Origin: Capsaspora owczarzaki ATCC 30864
Taxonomy: Eukaryota; Opisthokonta; Filasterea
NCBI RefSeq assembly: GCF_000151315.2
Contig: NW_011887298.1
Span: 874,530 to 938,529 of the forward strand
Length of the DNA: 64,000 nt
Reading direction: 5' to 3'
Positions 21,910-31,243 of the stretch are shown here, piece by piece. Numbering within the stretch: position 1 is the stretch's first letter; each line of letters opens with the position of its first letter. The notes beneath the pieces are model-generated. The model did no database searches. It saw nothing but the letters and a program-made list of their open reading frames with translations, and was not told where the DNA came from. A program made the position numbers and the translations under genes.

Positions 21910-23020
21910 TTACGTGGTCAGACTGTGGCATGAGTCCAACGACCGTCCAAGAAGCATGAAGAAGCAATCGACACTTACTAGAGTTCGGTCAGCGTCCTGT
22001 TCAGTTTGAGTGCCTCAGCAATCGCGCTCGCTCCACCATCGCCAATCTGATTGGAGTTCAGACTGTCCATCCCCTCCGTACGTGAGCACTCGATATGCCA
22101 TGGGCTGGATCCCTCAACTATGTTCTCGTGAAAGTGAGATGACTCACTGGAGCATAGACAGCCTCTTGTTTGCTTTGAGTGCCTCTGCAATCGCCCTCGC
22201 TCCATCATCCTTAAGCTGATTAGAGAACAAGCTGTGTGTCCATCAGTCAGCAGGGACCTTTGCTGGATCACTCACAATACGTCAGTTCAAGGGAGACGAC
22301 TTACAGGAGCTTAGTCAGCGTTGTGTTCACTTTGAGTGCTTCAGCAATTGCCTGCGCTCCGGCGTCGCCAATCTGATTGCCGTACAGACTGTCCGGTGAC
22401 TTGCATCATTCAGAAAGACCGTTGCTGGAGCATTCACAGTGCATCGGTTGAAAGTGAGACGACTTACTTGAGGTAAGTCAACCTCATGTTCACTTTGAGT
22501 GTCTCGGCAATCGCGCGCGCTCCAGCATCGCCAATCTGATTTTGGCCCAGACTGTCCATCGCCTCCATCAGTGAGCATTTTGACTACCCTCTGTTGAAAT
22601 CACTCACTCGAATGCATCAGTGATTGCAAAATGACTTACTTCAGATCTGTCAGCGTCGTGTTGACTTTGAGTGTCTCAGCAATTGCGCGCGCTCCAGCGT
22701 CGCCGAGCTGATTCTCATCCAGACTGTGCGTCCCCTCCACCAATGAGCCACTTTGAATACCCTGCTTGTGACGACCCATTCACGCGCATCAGTGATTGCG
22801 AAATGACTTACTTGAGCCTGTTCAGCCTCCTGTTCTCTTTGAGCGCCTCGGCAATCGCCCACGCTTCATCCTCGCCAATCTGACTGCAATCCATGCTGTC
22901 ATCCATATCGTCAATATGCGCGTTTGCCACACTGTCCAATAACCTCGGCTTTTTCTCTTACTCGAGCGCTTTGCACGCATTCTCGACTTTGTCAAACAAC
23001 TCGCGTTGTCTCTCGCTCAT
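21910..23020 (-). CDS. Small leucine-rich-repeat protein, one LRR per 84-nt exon (NLRC3/RNH1-type repeats)
   Basis: Exon 1 (23020-22962) starts MSERQRELFDKVENACKAL. Six exons of exactly 84 nt follow: 22895-22812, 22723-22640, 22551-22468, 22388-22305, 22231-22148, 22062-21979. Each begins and ends in phase 2 and encodes one 28-residue ribonuclease-inhibitor-type repeat, consensus LxxNQIGDAGARAIAEALK. Introns are 66-88 nt with GTAAGT or GTGAGT donors and ACAG acceptors, and are similar to each other, so exon plus intron was duplicated as a unit. The 3' end is uncertain: an ACAG at 21923-21926 would add a 13-nt last exon (21922-21910) ending in a stop, giving about 193 aa. No signal peptide, NACHT or other effector domain is attached. 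A protein-binding role is inferred from the fold. Confidence 0.72.
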
Positions 23021-23735
23021 ATTCTGGCATGACAGCATTGCAAGAGCGTTCAATCAAAGTATATGTAACAATCAAAACAAAGACTGCGCCCTTTTCCACT
23101 CAAAGCTGACGTTTCGATTCTTCTTGGACCAAAACGCAACGTCGAACATTCGACTCTCGATAAAGTACAGTACTGTATGCAATCAGGCCATCACCATGCA
23201 CACAGAAGCGAATCCGACAAGCGCCTACCGTATCAAGTTGGCTGTGCGATCTTTTATGACCTCAAGCGTCCAAATGCTGCAGATCAACGATTAGTTGTGC
23301 GATATGTCTCTCGGGACGAATATCGACGCCAGGTCCTTGGCGCTGACTGTCAAGTGTCCTGATGATGTGATTCGACCAGAACTATGTGATTAGTTCGAGC
23401 AGGAGCCACAGCAGTGGTTTCCGCGCTCCCGATCACGAAGCGAAGATCCACGGCAATAATTTGCGCTGCGTTGGCGATCGAAACAACACAAGCTGGTTGC
23501 CGTGCTTTTAGTTCGATGATGTTCACTTTGATCTTCTTATTTTTTTGTTTGATTGTCTTATTGTTTGTCTGATTATTCTTGAAGCAAACAACCCTTCCAA
23601 TCTGCACTGAGAACCGGAGCAATTGCATCAACAACCGATCGACCTTTCGAATTTTACGACTAAAACTCCAAAAACTCCAAAAACACGCAGTCTCTTTTTG
23701 TCTCTTTTTGGAGCTTTTTCTACTGTTTCTTTCCA
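23021..23735. promoter_or_regulatory. Intergenic region between the divergent LRR and acyltransferase genes
   Basis: No gene is supported here. The LRR gene reads left and the acyltransferase right, so both promoters should lie within these 715 bp. The region is AT-richer than the flanking exons, with TTGTTTGT-type repeats near 23540-23575 and T-rich sequence just before the start codon at 23736. Confidence 0.45.
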
Positions 23736-26108
23736 ATGACGTTGCTGGACGTGCTTCTTCACCCGTGGTCGCTGCAAGTCGCCGGCCTGGTGACGATTCT
23801 CGGCGTCTTCAAGTTCTGCGAGAGTCGTGCTGCGATGCGTGGCTGCCACCGCCGTGCAATGCCTCGTGCGTTTTTCGTTTGCATTTGCGTTGTTGAGCCT
23901 TCGACTGTCTCGCTCGCGTTTTTTCGTCAGCGGGTTGCGTATCGACTGCGCTCTGCCTCGGCTCGATTCTTCTCGCGCCCATTTGAGCAATCATCACTGA
24001 GCGAGGGCGCGTGAAAGGCGTGAGAGGCAGGTGGAACGTGAGCAAAGAACTGAGTAGGACAAACCCGCCCCGCTCGTGGCGTGTACCCATTTTATCATTC
24101 TAGCCAAAATGACACCCCACACTGCCCCCCCCTCAACTCATCGGACCAAAGGTGCATGAGAGAGCGTTTTTCGATCATTTGCAAAAGTCAACCATTGCAG
24201 GCATCTGTGCTTTGGAGTGGCGAGTCGGTGTGAGACTGGGCCTCACAGTGAAACGTGTCATTGCTTTTTGACCACGACTTCCCCCCCCCCCACATGTCAC
24301 CCCCTCTGTCACTCTGATCTGACCCGACCCAATGCGACGATGGTGAAACAATCGTACCCATATTGTTTGTGACTCGTTTTGCTGATTTCGCTACTCGTTC
24401 TCTGTTGGAAATTCACAGCAATGGTCGACAAGGCGCTCCGCGTCGTCTTCTTCACCATTCTCGTTGGCCCGTTCGCATGGTTTATGGACACCACCGTCCT
24501 GCCCTTCCCGATCGTCATCCCGTCGTGCATTGTACGTTGCTCTTTTGTTACTTGTGCTCTTGAATTCATTTCGACGGAAGCAGAAAAAAAAAACGCAATC
24601 TTGAGCAAGATTCGCTTCCGAGACGTTGACTTCGTGTCGGAGAACGCTTGTTTGAAAATATGCGATCGACAACCCTTCGGATTCTCGTCCAACATTGTGT
24701 TGCAAACTCGAACTTTGCTATGGAGCCCTGTTGTTTTGGTGCAACAAGCAATGTGTGCTGACTTGTGGCTTTCTTGCTGTCTTCCTCTAGTTGTACCTCT
24801 TCACATACACGGATTTGTGCGAGCAGTCCGGCGGCCGCAAACCCGTCGCTCGCAAGTGGCCTGTATTCGAGCTGCTCCGAGTAAGCATTTGATTTGACGT
24901 TTTCTCTGCGTCGAACAATCTTTTCCGTCCGCTCACGCAACGGTGGGGGAAACACATTTATAGAAATACTTTAGCGTCTCCATCGTCAAGACCGCAGACC
25001 TCGATCCCAAGAAGCAATACATTTTTGGCTGCCATCCGCATGGCATTTTGCCTTTCGGCACGATGGTGGGCATGGGCTACCAGTTCCCTGGCGGTTTTGC
25101 CGATCTGTTTCCTGGTAAGCATTTGCATGCATGCGCGGGTGCTGGGCGAGTCGGGGCCCCGGGCGTGTCGTTGTTTTGCACCTCTTCATCCACCCATTCC
25201 TCTCTTGCTCTGTTGAAATTGAGCAGGCGTCGACTATCGCGTTCTGGCAGCGACGTTCTGCTTTTATCTCCCCCTCTACCGCGACCTCCTGCTCGCCAGT
25301 GGTGTGGTGGACGCAGCTCGCTACTCTGCTCACAAGATCATGCGTAATGGCTACTCCATCACGCTTGTCCCTGGCGGAGGTGAGTTAAGCAATTTGCGTT
25401 TTGCGTTTCGAGTGGTTCCAAACGGAAATATCCCATCACTCTCCCTCTCTATCGTCAATCTAATTATCCTTCGTACTCTTGTTATTACCTGCTTTGCTAT
25501 TTTCAGCAACTGAAGCACTGTACGCCAACCCAGACAAGGACGTGGTGGTGCTGAAAAAGCGACGCGGTTTCGTTCGCCTTGCCCTGGTACGTTTTTCTTT
25601 TCTTCGTACCTGCATTCAATGGTTTTTTGTGTTTGTGGTCGTCTAACCTTTGCTTTCTGCACAAACAACTGTCGATTCATCCTGTAGGAGCACGGCGCGT
25701 CTCTGGTCCCTGTTTTCGGCTTTGTAAGGATGAAACTTTTTCATTTGAAATCTGAGTCAACCATCGTTGTCCTTGAAGCTAACCTTCCTCTCTTCATCTG
25801 CGGCACAGAACGAAAACAACACGTTCAAGCAAATGGCATCAGACAACAAGACCATGCACGCATTGAAGAAGCAATTCCAGAGCATCTTTGGCATTTCGCT
25901 GCCTCTGATCACCAACATCATTCCTCGTCGAACCAAGGTCACGGTGGTCGTCGGTCGGCCGATCGAGGTTCCCAAGTCGCCCGAGCCCAGCGATGAGCAG
26001 GTTCAAAAGTACCTCGATCTGTACATTGAAGGGCTCAAGCAGCTGTACCGGGAAAACAAGGACAAGTACAATGAGCCGAGCACCAAGCCAGACCTTGAAG
26101 TGCTTTAA
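23736..26108 (+). CDS. DGAT2-family diacylglycerol/monoacylglycerol acyltransferase
   Basis: ER acyltransferase of the DGAT2/MOGAT family, making triacylglycerol or related neutral lipids from acyl-CoA. Exons 23736-23865, 24419-24531, 24791-24880, 24964-25114, 25227-25379, 25507-25586, 25688-25723 and 25809-26108 give 350 aa with consistent phases. The N-terminus has hydrophobic membrane segments. The catalytic motif is FGCHPHGILPFG (family HPHG). RRGFVRLALEHGASLVPVF matches the family RKGFVKLALRHGADLVPIY block, and the final motif is VVVGRPIEVP. Exon 1 is the least certain: it fits in phase and supplies a membrane helix, but the next in-frame ATG at 24421 could also start the protein. Substrate (DAG, MAG or wax alcohol) cannot be told from sequence. 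Its 3' end converges on the next gene, 245 bp away. Confidence 0.9.
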
Positions 26109-26353
26109 TTTTGTTGTTCTTAATGCTGTTTGAATGTTTTTGCGCTTTTGTTCCAATTCACTCGATTTCGCACCCAAAGTACAGTGTTCGTTACAGGACA
26201 GTAGTATGTTTTGAGAAGAAAAAAAAGTGGCTGAAGGCGCGGACAACAGTGTATTCGAACGTTCAACTGAAGCAACACTGAGCAGACAACGACTTGCCCA
26301 GCCTCAGAACAAGAAAAGCGGGTTCGAACCAGAACAAAGCACCTGCCGAGTGG

Positions 26354-27626
26354 TTACTTAGGCGGGTAGCCCTGGGGAGGGTAACCCTGCTGGGGAGGGT
26401 AACCCTGCTGCGGCGGGTAGCCCTGTTGCGGCGGGTAGCCCTGTTGCGGCGGGTAGCCCTGCTGCGGCGGGTAGCCCTGCTGCGGCGGGTAGCCTTGCTG
26501 GGGCGGGTAGCCCTGGGGCTGAGGCTGGCCCTGGATGTAAGCGTTGCGGTTGGGGTCGGCGACGACAACAACTTGACCGGCACGGACACCAGGGTGAACA
26601 GAGCTGGGCTGACCAACAGGCATGCGCTTGTCAAGCTCGACTTCCTGCTGGGTCAGCAGGCAGCCCTGGAACATGATGTAGCAGCATTGAACAACGCAAT
26701 CGGCTGCCAACGAAAAAAAGGAGAAAAATGAGCACAATCTGCAGCAACCGAGCACAATCTGCAGCAACCATCCACAAAAATCAAGCCGACCGATCTCGCG
26801 ACTCGTACCTTCGAACGGAATCGGAACAAACAGGCCAACAATGAAGAAAACCCACGAGAAGATGCAAGCAAAGAGAATGAGGAACGAGTCAAACCAAGTG
26901 TTCTGAACGACCAAAGAAATGACAACGTGAGCGGTTTGCAGAGCTTCAACGACACTGTTTGGGGATATGCCATCATCGACTAGTACCTGGACATAGAAGC
27001 TCGACTGGATGAGCCAGCGGTTGCCAGAAAGAGCACACCAGAAGCAGAAGAACGATTCGAGGCAGAGGCAAAAGTAAGGGCAGCCACGAGCAGTGTCGCC
27101 GCAGCAGTCACCGCAGATAACACCGCCGCAGCAAGCTGTCGAGAGTCAAAAAGAATGAAACATGAGAACATTGGTATGAGCACAAAAGACAATGAAACAA
27201 CGGAACAGCTATTGGAAAAAAAAAAAAAACGTACAGTAGCGGTTCTTGAGGTCGTTCTCGAGAATACGGACACGCTGGGTGAAGACAAAGCACCAGGGAA
27301 GACAGCATCCGTAGAGGAAGCTCACTGTGTGTACGAAAGAACGAAGGGGGGGGGGGTGAGAAATGCAACACTTGTCGGCAAAAGCTCCAAATCAAGAACA
27401 AGTGAGCCAGGATGACGTACGGGGCGAAGCGCACGGGGCGGCGCAGATGCCAACCTCCCAGGTGTTCTCGTAAGCTGTGCAACGTGATCACAATAGAATT
27501 GGAAGCAAAAAAAAAAACCAAGAGCGACATGAACGTGAGCGAAACCAAAAAAAAGCAATGGAAAAGAGTTGAAGTTTTAAAAAAAAAAATACAATAGAAA
27601 ACAATAAAGAATCAACGAGCCGACAT
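26354..27626 (-). CDS. Small Cys-rich membrane protein with XYPPX (GYPPQQ) tail
   Basis: Exons 27626-27617 (10 nt), 27474-27421, 27324-27235, 27135-26987, 26902-26809 and 26703-26354 give 248 aa with consistent phases. The tiny first exon (ATGTCGGCTC) is the least certain part. The body is rich in Cys and aromatics: WEVGICAAPCA, LYGCCLPWCFVF and SCCGGVICGDCCGD. A hydrophobic helix follows (FLILFACIFSWVFFIVGLFV), then CCYIMFQGCLLTQQEVELDK. The C-terminus is a run of GYPPQQ hexapeptides ending GYPPK, the XYPPX-type repeat found in annexin and rhodopsin tails and many protist membrane proteins. The clustered cysteines suggest palmitoylation or metal binding. I cannot name the family or its function. 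Confidence 0.7.
26357..26520 (-). repeat. 18-bp tandem repeat encoding GYPPQQ
   Basis: About nine in-frame copies of an 18-bp unit (plus strand GGGTAGCCCTGCTGCGGC) code for the C-terminal GYPPQQ array. Copies are nearly identical, so length polymorphism between strains is likely. Confidence 0.85.
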
Positions 27627-28601
27627 TTTGAGAAGTTTTGTCGGCCTGGGAGAAATGAAAAAGCGGGCAGGGAAATGTGTGATGCTGATGGAATGGAGTG
27701 GGTACAGCTAGCAGAGAGAGAGTGGAGGACGGAATGGAGAAGAGCGCCGAAAGTCGAAAGGGAAAGAAAAAAAAAGAAAAAAAAAGTTCACAAACGACCC
27801 ATGAAGAAGAGCAAGCAAGGAAGCGCAGTCCATCGCAGTGGTCGGTTTGGTGTGATGGTTTGTCGCTCCCTCACGGTGGCATGTTGGTCGCACTCAGCCG
27901 TCGGCGCCAGCGGGAGAAGGGACGGGCTTAAGAGCATGTTCGATCTATCCAAAAAAAAAAAAAAAAAAAAAAAGAATCGTCTTCTTTGCATTGCGCTCGC
28001 TCTGTGCTGCTGCGCGGGCTGCCACTGGCTGTGGGAGAGTCCACAGCCCAAGTGCATTGAGGATGCGCTGCCATTCTTGCCGCGCTGGTCTGCTTGCTTT
28101 GTTTGTGACTCGCTTCCCGCCATTCGCCATTTTTTTTATTATTTTTTTTAATTTTTTTTTTTTTTTTTAGATGCTTTTTAGATCGCTTTTTTTCATTATG
28201 CATTGCTGAGAGGATACATTGTGGAGCGACATTGGGTGCCCCATGCAAAGTGCTGCGATGGAAGACCACACAAAAGATTCAGAGAGAAGAGTAGGGAAAA
28301 GTAGGGAGAAGCGAAAAACGCACAATCGGCGACTTTCTTGTCGATAGATTTGCCCATGCTCAGAAAAAAAAAAAAAAGTGAACATTGTATCTTAGCACTC
28401 AAAATAGGAAAAACGGGCAAAAATGGCGAATTGTTTTGCTGGCTAACTTTCTTTTTTGAAGACAACAACAAGAACAACAACAACAACAACAACAACGAAA
28501 CAACAACAAAACAAGAACAAGTGTGAAACAAACCCAAACTCTTGCTCACGTTTCTACTCAGATAAACACTTTTTTTTTTGTTCGGTTTATGGTCGCCTTG
28601 T
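27627..28601. other. Intergenic: 5' flank of the Cys-rich gene and 3' flank of the HMG-WWE gene
   Basis: No supported gene. It has purine-rich and poly-A tracts (27950-27973, 28363-28377), a T run at 28149-28169 and an AAC-repeat at about 28464-28510. Both neighbours read leftward, so the Cys-rich gene's promoter and the HMG gene's 3' end share this segment. Confidence 0.45.
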
Positions 28602-31243
28602 TTAATGTCGCTGGCGGCGAATGCTGCAGGGCTGCTTGCGGCCCTTGAAGGAGCAGGTCATGCGGTTAAAGTCGATCGTAACGGGGACGTTCTTGATCGA
28701 GAGCGAAACGACGGCCGCAGAGCCGCCGGCCTTCTTGTGCTTCTTGTAGGCAGAGTTGACGAGCTTGGAGGAAGCGTCGTCCCACTTTTGCCAGTCCTTG
28801 CCCTCCTGGACCTCCCAGAAGTGGCGGCTCCCGTCAGTGTGCGAGCTGGCCGATGCCTCCTCGCTGCTCGAGCTCTTCTTGGGGGCTGCCACAGCAGTCG
28901 CAGCAGCGGCAGCAGCGGGGGAGATGGAGGACTTTGCTGTCCCGAAGGTAGACTCGTCAGCAACGTGCATCGCTTCCAGCTTCTTGGTGATTTCGCGCGA
29001 CTTTCGCTGGAGCTTGGCGAGGGACTTTTCCTCCTCCTGGAGACGCTGGGCCTCTTCCAAAACAGCCTTCTGGTGCAAGGAGAGACTCTTGAGGAAGGCG
29101 ACGCGGCGGCTCTCGTCGCTCTTCTTGGCAGCGCTGACTTCGTCCTCCCAGTACGCCTTCTCGCGCGCATTGAGGCTAGACCACTTCTCGCCGAGCTGCT
29201 TTTGCAAGTCGGAGAACTTGATGCCTTCGTGATCGGCGAGGTACGTTTCGCGGGTGCTCTTGACGAACTGGAGGTACGGCGTAATGCCAGTGACCTGCGG
29301 CAGGCGCTCGAGCAGATCGGTCATCTCGGGGGTCAGGCGGCTGGGGCGCTTGGGACGATGCGAGTCGCCGTCGTCACCGCCGTCGCCCTTCGAGGCACGC
29401 GACGTCTTGCGCTCCTTTCGGGCAGCCTCGCGCTGAGCCACGAGCTCCGGGTTGGCGGCGTTGAAAGACTCGAGCTCCTTCTGGTACTTGCGGACGTCGT
29501 TCTCGTACGACTTTTTGAACTTTTCGCGCTGATCCTCCGTCAGATTCTTCCAGCGCTCACCGAGCAGCCTGGCGATGTCCTTGTACGGCACGTTCGGATT
29601 TTGCTCACGGACTGCCGCTCGGTGCTTTTCCGAGAACTTGATGAAGGCGGTACTGCGTGAGAGGGACGAAACAAAGACCAAAACCAAAAAAGAAAAAAAA
29701 TGAGTCTTGAGCATTGTTTGTGCAAAAAATACCCCCTTGTACTCTAGTACTCTTGGAATGTTGGATGGGGAAACTCGCACATCCCGAAGGCTAGCTTTTC
29801 CGGAATACTTACGCGGGCCGGTGGGGTTCGCCAGGGAGACGCTCGGACTTTTGACGGTTCTTGGCGACCTTGGCCATCTCGGGATGCTCGGCAAGGTACT
29901 CTTCCATGTCTGCCTTATACTTGACGAGAAGGGCCTCGGCTTGACGCTCAAACTCCTTCTTTTTGGCGGGAGGGAGCTCCTTCCACTCCTTGGCAATCAG
30001 GGAGATGATTTCCTGCACAGAGAGGTCGGTGCGCTTCTGCTTGAGCGACTCGCGGCGCCTCTTGACGAAGAGGGCGTAGCCGTTCGGCGGGCGCTTGGGC
30101 GCGTTGGGATCCTTTTCCATGGCGTCCTTCTTGCGACGGCCGCGGATGCGCAGAGGCTCGGAGCTCACCTTGTTCTGCTGGACCGCCCAGCCAAACAGCA
30201 CGCTCAGCAAGAAGACGTTGTCCTTGATGGGCTTGCGAGCTTTGATCTGCGGAGGAGGAAGTAAAACGAACGAGTCAGTCCGCAAGCAAGAAGAAAAAAA
30301 AACAAGCGAGACAGCAAGGCAAGGCAAGACAAACAATAACACATACCACGCTGAGAAGTTTGGTGAAGCGAGCGCGAATCACTGACGCCGAAAGCTTGTC
30401 CGTCTTCAATGCCTCCCAGTCGATCGTGTCAACGGAAGCCTGCTCGTCTGCCTCGAACACCTGGGCAAGCTTGGCCAAGATGACTTTGTCGTCGGCATGG
30501 AACTCTGGCGGGAAGGCTGTTCGAGGAGGAGGGGAGAAATGTGAGGATGTTGGAGCAAAAAAAAAAAAAAAATGCCAAGAAACGCCTTCCACAAATCAAA
30601 ACAAGCACTCGCACCACCACGTTACCTTTGCTCTTGGAGTGCTCATCATCGTCGTCATCGTCATGATCCTCGCCCTCTTCTTCGTCCTCCTCTTCTTCTC
30701 CTTCTTCGTTCTCCTCTTCTTCCTCGTCTTCGTGATCGTCGTTCCACTCCGAGATGAAGGCGGCGGCGTTGTGCGCCTGCTTTTCGACGTGCTCGTCGTC
30801 GTGCTCCTCGTCGTCGTCATCGTCGTCGGGGTATGCAGGAGGCGTGTGCTTGTGGTGCGCGGGCTCCAGGCGGGCCTTCTTGCTGGCGGCCGCAGCAGCA
30901 GCCGGAGGAGCCGTTGCGCGGCGCTTTTGCGCACTGGCTGCTGAAGAAGCAGCAACTACCAAATTGGTGAGGCATTCGCAGCGAGTGAGTTTTGGGAGGA
31001 AGGAGGCAGCAATCCTCAGCAAGAGCACCATTTTTGGCGATTTTGCGTTTGAAAGTACAAAAAGCGCGCCATTTTTTTTTTCTTTGGTTTTTTTCTATTT
31101 TTCTGAATGCAATGTCGCATTCAAAGTGCTCAGGGTGGATGCGCGATAAGCCCTTCAAGCGACAGGGGGCCGTGCCCAGCATGAAACGGGGGGTGCAGGG
31201 CAAAGGTTGAGCGATGAAGCTTACCAATTGGAGTTTTGACCAT
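28602..31243 (-). CDS. UBF-like protein: acidic region, Myb-like segment, three HMG boxes and a C-terminal WWE domain
   Basis: Exons 31243-31225, 30955-30626, 30516-30347, 30246-29813 and 29652-28602 give 667 aa with consistent phases. Order: MVKTPIG start; Ala-rich and strongly acidic Asp/Glu region (about 45-115); Myb-like helices (about 127-180, IDWEALKTDKLSASVIRARF) resembling the segment before HMG box 1 of human UBTF; HMG box 1 (about 220-290, DPNAPKRPPNGYALFVK), box 2 (about 315-385, LLGERWKNLTEDQREKF), box 3 (about 437-505, LGEKWSSLNAREKAYW); coiled coil; and a C-terminal WWE domain (about 592-665: FWEVQEGKDWQKWDD, SIKNVPVTIDF, CSIRRQ). HMG boxes bind or bend DNA; WWE domains in RNF146 and PARPs bind iso-ADP-ribose or assist ADP-ribose signalling. 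The conserved WWE Glu in the helix appears replaced (LVNSAY). Nuclear or nucleolar action is inferred. Confidence 0.85.

Noticed and set aside
21979-22895. Regularly spaced 84-bp repeats considered as a CRISPR-like or satellite array
   Set aside because: The units are coding LRR exons with splice sites at both ends and spacers that are similar to each other, so they are exon-intron duplications.
26315-26335. Sequence GGTTCGAACC resembling a tRNA B box
   Set aside because: No cloverleaf can be formed around it (no acceptor-stem pairing, no A box at the right distance).
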